Positions 26,833 to 38,900 of a DNA stretch of 64,000 nt are shown here, piece after piece. Every line of letters begins with the position of its first letter. The first letter of the stretch is position 1. The notes under the pieces are model-generated. The model was not told where the DNA came from, ran no database searches, and saw only the letters and a program-made list of their open reading frames with translations. Where the stretch lies: NCBI GenBank assembly GCA_002221725.1, contig NJFT01000018.1, forward strand, positions 124,001-188,000. The letters run 5' to 3'. A program made the position numbers and the translations under genes. Origin of the DNA: Scedosporium boydii (taxonomy: Eukaryota; Ascomycota; Sordariomycetes; Microascales; Microascaceae).

Positions 26833-27901
26833 TTAGAACCTCTCCTTCATCCTGGCGGCTACGGCCCTGAGGGAGTTGTACACCTTTCCGGGCTGCTTGC
26901 CGAGAATGAGGTTGCAGACAGAGGCACGGGCGATTTGGACGTTCTTGTATCCACCGAGGATGTGGATCTAGAAGGCGTCTGTTAGCAGGCAAAAGATTTC
27001 AAAAGTGTGGCCCGAGTCTACGCCGGGAAGCCATTCGTACCTTAGTGTCTGCTAGAACAATACGAGTCCTCGTGGCGTTCTCGATCGCAAACTTCGTCTT
27101 GCCATCCTTGCCGGCGATACGACCGATAGCGCGGGCAAGATGATCTCCCTCTGGAAAGTATGTTAGCGGAATAAAAGTCAAAACAAGATGGGCACTGGGG
27201 AGATCATACGCAAAGTCTTCACATCCTTGACCTCGAAGGTTTCTGTCAAAAACACGTTAGCACCCTTACTTCCCAGAGAAAAATGGGGCCCTAGGTCCGT
27301 ACCAATATAGAGGTCGTCCAGCCTCAGAAGCGCAATAGCATCGTCGACATCAAACCCACACACAAACGCCGTGAGGAAATCCACGCCCCTCTGAATAGCC
27401 TCGGGATCGGTGGTATGTTTGCTAGTTCTCAGCTCGACGGCCTTGCGCTTCACGTTCATGCGGACCTGGAGCTTGAGGTGTTCGACGAGGGGAGGATAGA
27501 TGCGAGGCCACTGGGACTTGAGGGGGGTCATTCGGTGAGGCGGTATCCGGACCTGGCGGTTCTGAACGCGGGCGGCCATGGACTAAGGACGCTGGAGTCA
27601 GCGCAAATGCTTAAGCAGGGGCAACTCGATTCCCCAAAGCCACTGCAACGCAAGACAAAAAGAGCTGTCTTCGGGCAGAACCTACAAGAACCTTCGCCGG
27701 GGCAAACTTGGGTCGGCCTTCTTCGTCAACAGCATCTTCTGCTACGGGAGCATCGGCGTCTACAGCCATGAGGTCTAGGGCAGGCAAGGTATCGTTGGTC
27801 TGGAGGATGAGGTCTTCGTCGAAATCGGCTTCGGGGAGCGGGATGTCGGCGGCGGCAGGTGGGGCATCCTGCGCCTTCTTGAGGGCGGTGGGAGCGGGCA
27901 T
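26833..27901 (-). CDS. PNO1: pre-rRNA processing KH protein PNO1 (DIM2)
   Basis: Five exons (27686-27901, 27303-27582, 27210-27242, 27041-27150, 26833-26967) give 257 residues, as expected. The protein binds the 3' end of 18S rRNA in pre-40S particles and works with the dimethylase Dim1 and nuclease Nob1. The conserved segments are PPHRMTPLKSQWPRIYPPLV, LQVRMNVKRKAVELRTSK and DVDDAIALLRLDDLYIETF (first KH-like domain), then GDHLARAIGRIAGKDGKTKF (second KH domain) and the C-terminus VYNSLRAVAARMKERF*. All introns are 59-103 nt with TAG or CAG acceptors. An in-frame Met exists 48 codons upstream, but the start MPAPTALKK is the family consensus. The intron 1 donor could be GTAGGT (chosen) or GTTCTT three codons earlier. 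Confidence 0.95.
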
Positions 27902-28582
27902 GTTCGTTGTCTCTGGAATGGTCCTTCTTTGTACAAGCGGCGGAGTAGCGATCGGATTGAGCGCGTTGCGGCTGTCGAGGACTGGTGAAAGTGTCGTGGC
28001 GGTATGTTGACGGGGCGGTGGGATTCTGCAATTGGGATGTATCACCAGCTTCGCTTATCAAGACCCAAAGTAAAAAAAAAATCCATCAATTTAATCGGTG
28101 GGCGACAAAAAGCTGCCAAATTTCGGTGGGGAAATTTTTAAGTGGGTCGAGGAGCCTTGACAATTGTATATAGTGTGAATAGCAGTTTTCTATACAGTGA
28201 ACTATTTCAGCCACAAGTCTGAAGCCAGCAGCACCAGACCTTCTTAAATAAAACACATGAAAATTTGAAGGGTCAAAGTCAACGCTGCCAGCTATTGACA
28301 GCTGATGACTACAGCCCAGCCGAAGTACCAGCTTCATGGGAGTCTGGTAGTGACGTGACTTAGTTTACCTTACTTTCATGCACCTTAATCATGATTGCCT
28401 GTGATAAGCTAAACTTCCTACAAAATTTCTTGCGTCGCCTTCACATCATCACCATCACGGAAGCCACTGCTGTGAACAAGCTTCGTTTCTTCTCCTCTTT
28501 ACCCTGCCAATCTATTCGGTTCGAGTCTGCAATTTACCAGTCACTGGATATCTGCGACCTCAGGGCACAATGATGCTCCACC
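27902..28582. promoter_or_regulatory. bidirectional promoter region PNO1 / MDM31
   Basis: A 681-base spacer between two divergent start codons. By position it must carry both promoters and leaders. It includes an A run near 28071-28081 and a pyrimidine-rich stretch before the MDM31 ATG. No specific factor site can be assigned with confidence. Confidence 0.5.
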
Positions 28583-30850
28583 ATGCCTAGGGGTATTCTC
28601 CCAGTCTTTGGCCCCCTCCGAGTCCAGCGAGCTCCCTCGAGTCTATCCCCGTCGCTCTCTCTCGGCCTGCTCCCTCGGCGCTCTCCCCAACCCAGACCAT
28701 GTCTCTTTCAACATATACGACACGTTAGGCCGTTGAGCTCTAGCTCCTCACTTACCCCCCGCTCCTTTCTCGACTCGACACGGACTGCGGGGGGGCAGGG
28801 GGAACTACAGGCGCCTGTTGGTGCCGGTCTTCTCCTACCCGTCGCATCTAGGATAGAACCTCGTCTCGGACTCGCACCTCCACTGGCCGCATCGATACTA
28901 TCAAACGCTGGAAGAATACCTCTGCGTATACGACCTCTAACATGGCGGAGCATTCATACCGTTTCCCGGCCTGGCCGGGTTGGCATCAGGAGAGTCCACC
29001 AGAGCTCAGGGCCTCCTCGTCCTCCCCCCCGACAACGAAAACCGAACGAACCACTACCAGAAAAGCGTAGCACAGATCCTGAAAATCCTTCTGTTGCCGA
29101 ACACGAGTCTATCGCCTCTTCCATTTCGAACTACTTACACCTTCCCCATCGCCCGACAAAAGAGGAGCTACTCGCCGCGGCCAATGGATTCTGGGAACGC
29201 TTCAAAGTCCGCTTCAAATGGCTGTCTATACGGAGCATGCGTCCTTGGAACGCCGACGAGTGGGGGGCATTTGTATCGTGGTTCATCTTAAGCCACCTCG
29301 TCTGGATCCTTGTTGGGACAACCACCTTTGTTTCCATCCTTATCTTTTCTATTAATACTGTCTTTGCGCAAGGTTCGTCCTTTTCCATATTTTGCTTTTT
29401 CCCCCCACAGGTATACAAGCAGCATGCTAATTAGGACATAGAAACATTGGCGAGATGGATCGGCGACTACCTGACGAAATCGGCTGGCATAACGGTGGTA
29501 TTCGAGTCCGCCATCGTCCCAAAGTGGAAGGATGGTGTGATATCCCTTAGAAAGGTTTATGTTTCGCGCCGACCAGGGCAGATCCAATCTTCCGTCAGCA
29601 AGGGACCCTCTCCTGATAGCGGCGCTGCTGCCACCTCCTACCATGGCTCCGATGACGAGCACCACGAGGTCGTTGAGGATGACGGCAACTATACACAATT
29701 TGATCTCACTATCGACACTGTCAATGTGACGCTTTCTTTCCTCAAGTGGTGGAACGGGAAGGGACTCCTCAAGGATGTGGAGATTAAGGGAATTAGGGGA
29801 GAAGTTGATAGGAGGTCTGTTATCTGGTCGGACGTTGACCTGGATCCTTTCTCCTATCGACACGAACATCAACCCGGCGATTTTGAACTTGACTACTTTA
29901 AACTCGATGACCTCCGTGTTACGGTCCACCAGCCGGAGGGCTTTAGACCTTTTGAGGTCTGCATCTATTCCTGTGAGCTTCCCCAGCTCCGCAAGCGATG
30001 GTTGTTCTACGATCTATTATCAGCAAACAATGTCTCGGGATCGTACGATGGCTCTCTCTTCACCATTCATACACCTCTCGTGGACACGCTGGGGAGGGAA
30101 GAGAATACCTTTGGAAACCCAGCAGCCTGGAAAAAATCCACACGATTGAGGATCGATAACCTGAGAATCGACCACCTCAACCGGGGCGTCTCCGGACCAT
30201 TCGGTTGGATCTATGAGGGCAGGGTTGACATCATGGCCGACGTTATGTTGCCTAGCGACGAAGATACAGGGCTGGGGAAAGTCGTGTCCGACTTTTATGA
30301 CCAGTTGGACGACCTGGTGACTTCCAACAGAATCCGCCTGCTCCGAAAAGCTGGGATTGAGGATGAATTTGACCTAGGAATCACTTTGCCACCGAATGAG
30401 CCATTCGAAAGGCCGGGAGCTCATATCCCGCAAGAGCTTATCCCCGAAAAGGACCTGTCAGAACCGGATGCGACCGAAGAGCGGCAGTACCTTGTCTTCG
30501 ACATCCGAATCCGACTCAACGATGTCAAGGCTGCTGTGCCACTTCTCACGAACGACATATCTTATGTAAACCAGGCTCTCGTACGCCCCATCGTCGCGTA
30601 CATCAACTCGCGACGCACTTACATCCCTATCACCTGCCGATTCGCCAAGCGGCGCTCGGACTTTGACGGGAGTTGGACGACCTTTGACTCCGGCCTCATG
30701 GACGATCTCTCAGCCGAGACGTATACCGCTTTTGCACGAAATGTCGAGAATCAGCAGAATCGAATACGACGACTGAAGAAGGTCGGTGGCTGGACCCTGT
30801 CTTTGCTAATCCATGCTATATGCGGTGGCATGGCAGGAACTGTCGTCTAA
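28583..30850 (+). CDS. MDM31: mitochondrial distribution and morphology protein, MDM31/MDM32 family
   Basis: Two exons, 28583-29372 and 29442-30850, give 732 residues. The 69-nt intron has donor GTTCGT, a GCTAAT branch site and acceptor CATAG. In yeast, Mdm31 and Mdm32 are inner-membrane proteins needed for mitochondrial shape, mtDNA nucleoid stability and cardiolipin homeostasis. The first 150 residues are Arg/Ser/Pro-rich without acidic residues at the very N-terminus, consistent with a mitochondrial presequence. A strong membrane segment is encoded just before the intron (about residues 228-262, FVSWFILSHLVWILVGTTTF). A second hydrophobic segment ends the protein (GGWTLSLLIHAICGGMAGTVV). 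The family core includes ARWIGDYLTKSAGITVVFES, PKWKDGVISLRKVYVSRRP and LRIDNLRIDHLNRGVSGPFG. It shares its promoter region with PNO1. Confidence 0.9.
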
Positions 30851-32422
30851 GCACCCATCACCCCCATCTCTACTCCATCATGTAATTTTCCACTTTTATC
30901 TCCTTCGGCTAGCGTACTGCCTATGCCGTTGCTGGAGGGTTCCTTGTGTTATAAGGGGGCTATCTTTCTCTTGACAAGTTGTCATTCCCCTTTCTTTTAC
31001 TTCAGCTATCTGCATGGCGTGTAGCCTTTCGTTTTCCTCCCCCGATATGCAGGCAGTTGCTCTGGCAAACAAAGTCCAGCTTCCGAACAAATGAACGCAG
31101 CGACGAATGCAACCACGAAACTTGTGTGTGTTTACGGCGGGAAAGGGAAAGATCCAAAACAAATCAAAAGAGGGGAAAAGGCTTCATGAACCTAGCATAT
31201 GTTTTTAAACTTGGCTTCTGGATAGGCGTTCGGGTCAGAAAAAAATGGAGGGCACAAACAAAGGGGGACTTTACTCTTGGAAGGCATCTTCCGCACTTAG
31301 ACCTGTAATATTAACATCTATCGATACCCGCCAGCTTCTTTTTTTATCAAGTTTTTGTGTCCGTTTGCACTTTTTCTTTTTTTTCTTTCGTTCGTTCGTT
31401 CGTTCTGAGGTGGGCACACGAACCCTGAGCTGAAATCGAGGCGGAGCTTTCGGCACATCTTGGAGAAGGATGGGCTGCTCGCCTCACTTTGACAAAACAC
31501 CCGCACATCTGCGCGCAGGTCACCACCAATGGTTGTCTTCGAGGACAAGCTTGAGCATAGCTAGTGCCACATCGGATCGACCCTCCTTTGGCCCACATCC
31601 GCACTCGATTCCTCTTTCTGAACCTCTGCCAGCCTAGCCTCCGCTCCCCCAGACTTGTGTTTCGTCTAAACTTGGCTCGCATATGCTTGGGCAGACTACC
31701 ATCCTCCCGCATTGCAGGGCGACGAGAAACAAAACCCTTCATGCATTGCATCTATCATTTGCCCGCTCTCGAGTCTCCACGTCGAGGAATACCCCGCATT
31801 TGTTTCCCAACTGGGGTCTATGATGACAGTTTTTCAGATCCCACTCCGAGTTGTCGATGAGGCTGGCAACTCGCATCTTACAAAATCGATCTGGACCTTG
31901 GTCGGGCAGCCCTCTTAAATCTTTGGGGGCTGTGCAATGCATAAGAAATAGAGTGTGGGAGGTGTCGAGGAGATGTCTGGGTCTCGGCTCCTTCTACATT
32001 TGATGTTGGTGTGGGTGAGCGATGTTGTCGTCATCGCCTGCAGCGTGGGTGCTGTCCCCGTCGTTCTCTTGGAAAGGTAAGATCTCACATGTCGAAGCAG
32101 AGGCATGTCTAACTTCTAAGAGGGTTGGGGGACGAATATAAAGCAGACCGGCACGGCGATTTTGCTCCATTTCCAGCACTTCGCTTTTTTTCTTCTTATA
32201 TCTTCTCCTCAACTTCTTGAAATGTATCACTCTCCTGAATGTGGAATCTACATCTTCCATATGGAGGCAGTTCTCCCCAAGTCTACCAACTGCTAGTTCT
32301 CTCAACATAGCCTCGTTTTATAACGCTATCGAGTGACCTAATACAAAACCAAATCCTCGGGTCCCGTGGCCACAGACCCTTGAAGCTGAAAGACCCCCGG
32401 GCTCCTGGAACGTTGCGCCACC
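30851..32422. other. intergenic region MDM31 to HET gene
   Basis: About 1.6 kb made of the MDM31 3' UTR and the HET gene promoter. A (TTCG)n microsatellite lies at about 31387-31404 within a T-rich tract. Open frames on both strands are Arg/Ser-rich low-complexity strings with no family signal. No gene is supported. Confidence 0.5.
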
Positions 32423-34410
32423 ATGATGTCTACTTTAGTCGTTCCCGCGAAGCAGCTTAGTGTCTTTGGCGCTCCGCTAAGTGAGAGTCCCAAATTAGCT
32501 CCTCTGAGGCTACCCGCGTCTGCAATCGGACCGCCGCGCGGCTGGTCCCTTGGGGGTGAATCAAGTCAGGTTGCAAGTTTTTTCCCGTCTCTCACAGGCG
32601 CTGTACTCTCTGGTGCTTCATCATTCTAACACTCTTCGTGCTTTAGCCGATTTTGGTGCCAGAGTATCTTCTTGATTTGACCTTTGTCCTCGACTGGATC
32701 CACGGGTGCTCGTCAAATCACTCGTATTGCCGTGAGAAGGCCATCCCGCTACACGACAGGCCAGTCGACGACATCTTCCTCATAGATTTGGAGGATGGCT
32801 ACAGAATCGTCAAAGGCCCTCCGAAGGCTTGCTACATTACGTTGAGCTACGTTTGGGCCGAGGAACCCTCTCCCACCGAGCCACCCGTGCACCTGGGAGA
32901 ACAAATCCCCGCCGAGCGCATGAACCAACTCTTCTCGGACGTATCACTCGTGTCCCAGGGGTTGGGATTCAGATATCTCTGGATCGATAGATACTGCATC
33001 GCCCAGCACGACAACAAGCTCAAGCATCGGCAGATCCAACAAATGAGGATCGTATACCGCAATGCGGAGCTGTGCATCATCGCTTTGGATGAGGACGCCG
33101 AGCATAAAGGACTGCCGGGCATCTCGAGACCACGGGTGGCATGCTGCCTCAAGAAGAAGCCCACGTCCGTGAGGCGAAGATCCTCCTCGACTGCAGAACC
33201 GGACACGTATCTTTGGCGTCTGCGCTCCGCGAGTCAAGGCGTAATCACTCCCATGTGTGCTTTGACGGCAAGCGTGCAGGCCCTCATCAAAACGTCTAAG
33301 TGGTGGCGGCGTGCGTGGACGTACCAGGAGCACTGCCTTTCGAGACGATGTCTCGTCTTCACCGATGAGCAGCTCTACTTCGAGTGCGACATGGGCGTAT
33401 GCAGGTGCGAGGCTGATACAAGAACTGGGGCAGAAGTCCCAGGCATCTTTCAAATCATGAGGCCCTCTCCGTATTCTACCATCCGCATCGACAACGTATT
33501 CCGCGCCTATCGAGAGCACCTTGAGGAATATTCCAAAAAGGAACTCCGCCACGAGAGCCAAGCCCTCAATGCCCTCGTCGGCATCGTGAAGCACTACCAA
33601 AGCATCCATCCGTTCCTCCACCAGGTATCCGGAATCCCCTTCTTCGCGTCAAAAAGTCCATCGGACAAGTCCAAGTCCTCCTCCGAGGTGGTGGGAGGCT
33701 GGTGGAGCGAAGCAGATGAAGCCCACATGTCCCACGCTGTCCTCCCTTACTCCCTGGCCTGGGCCCACCGCTGCATGGGCTGGTGCGAAAGCGACCTCTG
33801 CCCCCGCCCGCGAGACATGTTTCCCAAGTGGTCGCCACTGGGCTGGGCCGGCGAGGTCACGTACGAGTGGGAGGGTGGCGTAAAGTTTCACGACTTCCAG
33901 CCTTTTGCGCGGGACTTTGCCTTCAAGGTCAACGGATGCATGGTGCCCTATCGGGGGCTGTACACGAGTGCCGAGTACGCCCGGTTGAGCCAGTTTAAGA
34001 AGGACACGTTTAGTCCCCGGATGCTGTCCATGAAGACGATTTCTCTTCCGGCGGATGCCATCGCTAAGCTTATGTATAACAACAGTTCGTTCTTTTGGAC
34101 CGTTTGCGACTTCCCGGCCGAAGTGTCCTTCAGTGCCAGGGTTGAGTCGCCTAAGCGCGTGAACAAAATGCTGAGGACGGGGGAACTGCTGGCGTTGCTC
34201 CTCGGAGACAATAGCGTTTGTATGAATGGATCGCAACCGAGGACTTTGCTGTTGATTGTTGGGCGACCAGAGTATGATGGCGAAGAGGCGGCGTACATCT
34301 GCGCTCGTCTGGGCGTGTTGAGTGTAGAGTGTCATTTAAGAGAAATAGGGGAGTATTTTGCCAAGGGGAAGAGAGACTTTTCTAAGTGGGATAAGTTTAT
34401 CCTTCAGTGA
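32423..34410 (+). CDS. HET-domain (heterokaryon incompatibility) protein
   Basis: Two exons, 32423-32569 and 32647-34410, give 636 residues. The 77-nt intron has a weak donor (GTTGCA), branch TTCTAACAC and acceptor TTTAG. Exon 2 has no in-frame ATG near its start, so the upstream Met-Met exon is needed. HET domains trigger programmed cell death when genetically different hyphae fuse. The three signature blocks are present: ITLSYVWAEE (block 1), LGFRYLWIDRYCIAQHD with the basic RHRQIQQM-like helix and AELCIIAL (block 2), and WWRRAWTYQEHCLSRRCLVF (block 3). There is no visible NACHT, ankyrin, WD40 or membrane segment after the domain, so it is a stand-alone HET protein of unknown partner. Such genes usually belong to large variable families. 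Confidence 0.9.
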
Positions 34411-34769
34411 TGGCCGAGTCTAGAACGTAGTAGAGACGGATCTCATAGTTATGGCTCGCTTCTTTTAGGATTGCCAAGGCCAAGCTTCGGCCTTTAGGGT
34501 CTGTCAGTTTTGCTAGAGTATTAGTAGGATAAGGAGTTCTAAGCCCGGATTTCTCGATTGAGAATGCTGTCCGAGTCTTGAAATGACCTACTCCAACTTG
34601 GTGATGTCTAGTGAGGAAGCGTCCTCTAGGTAGACAAAAGCAGGGCACGAAGATGGACCAAATTATATATATCAGGGAGGGAAATGAGATGAAATCTAGC
34701 ACGGCATCACCAAGTTCTAAGGATCAAAAATAAAAAAAAAGGAAAGAATGGTAAGAGGAAAAGGAGGGG

Positions 34770-34776
34770 AAAAAAA
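34770..34776 (-). terminator. Pol III-type T7 terminator for the tRNA-Gly locus
   Basis: On the minus strand a run of seven T residues begins four bases after the discriminator base of the tRNA at 34781. That is the normal arrangement for RNA polymerase III termination. Confidence 0.65.
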
Positions 34777-34780
34777 GAAT

Positions 34781-34908
34781 TGCGCCTACCGGGACTTGCA
34801 CCCGGGTCTATTAAATTTGTTAGTTAAACTGTAGCTTCACGGTTTCGAACAGGGTACACTTACCTCCTCCTTGGGAGGGAGGTGAATTAACTTCTATTCG
34901 ACAGGCGC
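34781..34908 (-). tRNA. tRNA-Gly(CCC)-like gene interrupted in the variable loop by a 56-nt spliceosomal-looking intron
   Basis: Read on the minus strand, bases 34864-34908 give the acceptor 5' strand GCGCCTG, D-arm GAAT/ATTC and anticodon arm CCTCC-CTCCCAA-GGAGG (anticodon CCC). Bases 34781-34807 give the T-arm CCGGG-TGCAAGT-CCCGG, acceptor 3' strand TAGGCGC and discriminator A. Removing 34808-34863 leaves a 72-nt cloverleaf with a 4-nt variable loop (AGAC) and a 7-bp acceptor stem (one G-T pair). The removed 56 nt start GTAAGT, contain ACTAACA and end AATAG, the same signals as the protein-gene introns here. The position is not the canonical 37/38 tRNA intron site. Position 55 of the T-loop is G rather than T, and the D-loop lacks G19, so both internal promoter boxes are weak. 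It could be a decaying copy rather than a working gene. Confidence 0.6.
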
Positions 34909-35204
34909 TTTGTCTTGTTTCTGTTGCTCAAGGAAGATTTAATCCTGGTCTATATATCTTCATCCCTGTTTTACGGCTTGGGACATCTCGAGCGGAAGGA
35001 GGCACTAGGTTCGGCTGAGGGTTGCTGCCTCCTTGGAGAATCATCTCGTATCGATTCAGGGCGGTCTGCAAACGGAGCCCTGCGAATCAAGTCATGTGGC
35101 CAGCCAGTTAGGACTCACCCTTCAAGCCTCAGCCTTCAACTACCCGCAGGCCCAACCAGGACTTAATCTAGCACTCTCATGCCAGTACCCGCTCAGGTCT
35201 TGAT

Positions 35205-35244
35205 TCAAGAGAGGTCAAGAGAGGTCAAGAGAGGTTAAGAGAGG
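35205..35244. repeat. 10-bp tandem repeat, four copies
   Basis: Four consecutive copies of TCAAGAGAGG; the last has T for C at the second position. Confidence 0.85.
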
Positions 35245-35271
35245 ATGCGGTTCGAAGCAAACTTCGCGTAC

Positions 35272-35292
35272 AACTCGCAACTCGCAACTCGC
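35272..35292. repeat. 7-bp tandem repeat, three copies
   Basis: Three perfect copies of AACTCGC. Confidence 0.8.
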
Positions 35293-35930
35293 AGAGGGTG
35301 AATTAGAAAGAAGGAACAAAAACAGCCGACGCCGCAGCTTCTCGTCATTGGGGTATCCAGTGTATACACATTCGACGCATGTATATATATAAAAGAAACA
35401 GAAATTGGCCGAGGCCAAGTCAACAATGCCATCATCTTAGCCACCCATGGTGTGTGTGTATGTGTACACAAACAAGCTTCTGAACTCAGCGAAGCCCTCG
35501 CTCCTTGGACCGAACAGAGATGAAACACTTCCCTCAGAGAGAGAATCCAAACATTGCGCCCGAGAAACAACCAACCCACCCAGTCATATATGTGTGTGTA
35601 TGCGTGTGATGTATGTAGTGTATCAACAAATCGCTTGACGCCCTGGGGAAACAGAATTACATGCAGAAGATACCCAAGTTACGCCTGCGAATGTGAAGAT
35701 ATGAACAGGTTGAAGAGAAGGGTATGGTAACAGTCCCGCGTCGAAGAAATGGACGCAGGCGAGAAACTCAAATAAATGTAGATAATCGGGGGAAAAAGAT
35801 CAAATGATACATCAGAAATCACGAACCGAGAAGCTAATTCAAAAAGCCAACGCATAAAAACAGTTCATACAAAAACAAGTCCGCGCAAAAACACAATGCC
35901 CAAGCTCCAAAACCATAGGGTATCCAACAA

Positions 35931-38900
35931 TCAAGAACCTGTAAGTTTCTTCCACCAACTGCTCCTTGGAGTGGTATCCATGAAGAGCGAGTTGCGGTTG
36001 CTGTGCCTCCGCTCATCGCTACCGTCTGAACCACCACGCCTCTCCCTCTCGCGCTCCTCATGACGATTCCTACGGCGACGGTGCTCATCGGCGTCTCCAC
36101 GATGGTATCGGCGACGAGAGTCGTCGTCTTCCGTTTGATGGGAGCCTTCCATCTGCCCATCCTCCGGTGGTGGCGGCGCGTCCGAGTGCTCCTTCACCCA
36201 CGACGAGGTGCCTGAATGAGGCCAAGAGGATTGCGGGCTGCTCTTGGGCAGCTTCCTACTGCTTTGGCGGTAGACGCCCTCGTCTCCGGATGCCTCGGTC
36301 CGGCGATGGCTTCGTCGATGGTGCTCATCGCCTTCTCGAGCAGCCCGCCTTGCCTCCCTCCTTCGCCGCCTATCCGCATCTTCTTCCGAGGTCTCCAAGG
36401 TATGAGACCGATGGCGACGTCTCCTATCCCCATCGCCACCTGAGGCGGCATCGCGCTCCCGACGGAGTCGTCGGCGCTCTGCGCGCCTCGCCTCATCTTC
36501 CTCTGCGGCACGGCGTTCGGCTTCCTCACGCTGGCGCGCTGCACGCCGCTCAGCACGTCGAGCTTCCTTCTCCTCCTGTCGCTGAGCCTCAGCTTCCTCC
36601 TCCTGTCTGCGTCTCCTCTCGCGTCTTGCCGCGTCCTTGGCCCGGCGTGCTTCCTCTGCAGCACGTTCAGCTGCCTCTCTCTCTCGCTCGGCCCGTCGCG
36701 CCGCTCGTCGCGCGCGTCGCGCTTGGGCTTCAGCTTCCGCATCAGTCATTTCGCCATCGTCGACAGCCTTGCCATTGCGATCGCCGCGACCTTCGTCGTC
36801 GGTCGCGGCGTAGACACTACGGCGTCGATCCGACTTTCCGGTCGCAGGAGTGGAGCGAAGGCTAGTAAACAAGCCCGAAAACGCGGATTTCTTCGCGCTT
36901 GACGAGGTTCGCTTCATCGGGGTTTTTTCCGCGAACTCGGCGTCAGTCATAACCACATCATCATCGGGTTTGGCCTGCGAAACAATGGCTGTTAGTCCAT
37001 GCGATAACAAATCAAGATAACAATGTAATAGCGGGAATGATGCATTACCCTTGATCGACGGCGGCTGGATTTCTCGGGGCTCGATTGATCAACACCGAGG
37101 ATCTTCGCCGCCTTGCTGGACATGACAGGCTCGGGAGGAGGCGACATGAGGCCGCTAGAGACATCGACCGAATGGCGCCGAGACGATTTTGTCGAGGAGC
37201 GCTTCTTGTCGCGCGTCGATGTCGACCGCGTAATAGGGGGCGTGCTGAACATTCCTGTGCTTCGCGACTTGGGGGCCGGAGTCTTGGGGACGCGTTCTGC
37301 TTTGTCGGATGACGATCCCTTCGATGACTTCTCCTCTTTCTCGGGCGCAGGTCGCTTCGACTTGTCGGATTTGGACTTTGACGATCTCTTCTCCTCCTTT
37401 CGCGGCGTTCCTGCGGTCCACATGTTCCAAGATGATGATCCGTCGCGGTTTATCTTGGGGCGCTCTCTTCGGGATTTAGATTCGGAGGGAGGAAGCACCG
37501 GTGCGTCGGGGACAGCGGGAGGGACTGGCGGTTCTTCTTCTTCTGGAGCAGGAGGGGGAGGAGGGGGAGGAGGTGCAGAGGCCGCAGATTTCGACTTCTT
37601 CGACTTCTTGGGCTTCTCTGAGTCGACTACTTCAACAAACTCGTCCTCGTTAACGTCAGCTGGGAAGCTTCCAGGCAGCTCTTTTGACTTTTTCGACTTG
37701 CGCTTCGATTCAGATGGAGGCGCGGGGGGCGGAGGCGGAGGGGGAACGTCGATGAATTCGTCTTCGTCGTCTACAACCTCGAAGGCTTTGAGCTTGTCTG
37801 CGATTTTGCCCCCTACGGCTTTCCGAGACTTTGCGCCTCGAGATGTTGATTGCGCATCCATGTCTTGAGCTGTAGCACCTTCCAGAATCAGCATGAGTCA
37901 GCAAAGCAATTTCGGAAGTTACCGAGCGCCCCCTTTCACTTTGCACGCCAAGGCACCAGCTTGCACTAAAGTCTGGGGATTTTGCGGGGCGGAAGCAGGG
38001 AAAGCATGGTGAGGTTGCAAACATACCTTTTTTGGATTTCTTGGCACCCCAGATGTCGAAGGCATCGTCCTTGGCGGCGGTGCCGGCGGGTTCATCGGCG
38101 AGAAGCTCTTCAATTTGCTCGGGAGTGAGTTCAACATCATCAAGATCGGCGTCGGGCTCCTTGTCTGCGCTCTTGCTCTTCTTGTCCTTTGACTTGGATT
38201 TGGCGCTCTTCTTGGACTTCTTGCTCGATTCGGCTGCCTCCTTCTCCCGCGCCGCCTCTTCCTCGGCTTCCTTGGCAGCAGCTTCGGCTTCAGCAGCTTC
38301 GGCAGCGGCAGCGGCCTCAGCCTCCTCATCCTCCTTTGCAGCAGCCTCTTCAGCGCGTCTGTTAGCCTTCTCAGTTAAACGGTCGAATTTCTCCTGGTCG
38401 CGGCGAGTCAACTTCTTGCGGCCCTTCTTCGTCGTGAGGGTAGCAAGTTCCGCCTCCTCCGCGGCGATCTCTGCCTTGACGCGCTCCTCCTCAGCTTCTC
38501 GCGCCGCTTGCTCTTCAGCCTCCCGTGCGGCTTGTTCTTCAGCCTCCCTCGCGGCTTGCTCCTCCGCTTCCTTGGCTTCCTTGGCCGCCTGCTCCTCGGC
38601 AAGACGCGCTTCCTCGCGCGCCTTCTCCTTCTCAGCCTTCTTCCTCTCCTTTTCCTTCTCCTTCTCTAGCTTCTCTTGCTCCTTCTTGCTGAGTTTCGGC
38701 TCCTTAACCTTAGACTTAGACTTGTCCTTATCTTTAGACTTAGACTTAGAAGAATCTTCAGGTTCATCTGGCTCCAAAGTAGGTGGCGTAGGCACAAGTG
38801 GGATCTCGGCGTCTTTCTTGGACTTGGACTTTTTAGACTTCTTTGAGCTTGTAAAAGCCCACTCGTCGTCTTCTGCCTTGTCGTCCTTGTCCTTGGTCTC

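Larger units (their letters stand above)
34411..35930. other. convergent region between the HET gene and the giant repeat-protein gene
   Basis: About 1.5 kb with the 3' UTRs of both neighbours, the interrupted tRNA-Gly locus and two short tandem repeats. No protein gene is supported. Confidence 0.5.

Noticed and set aside
35205..35292. CRISPR-like or satellite array
   Set aside because: The copies are directly adjacent 10- and 7-bp units without spacers, so they are simple tandem repeats.
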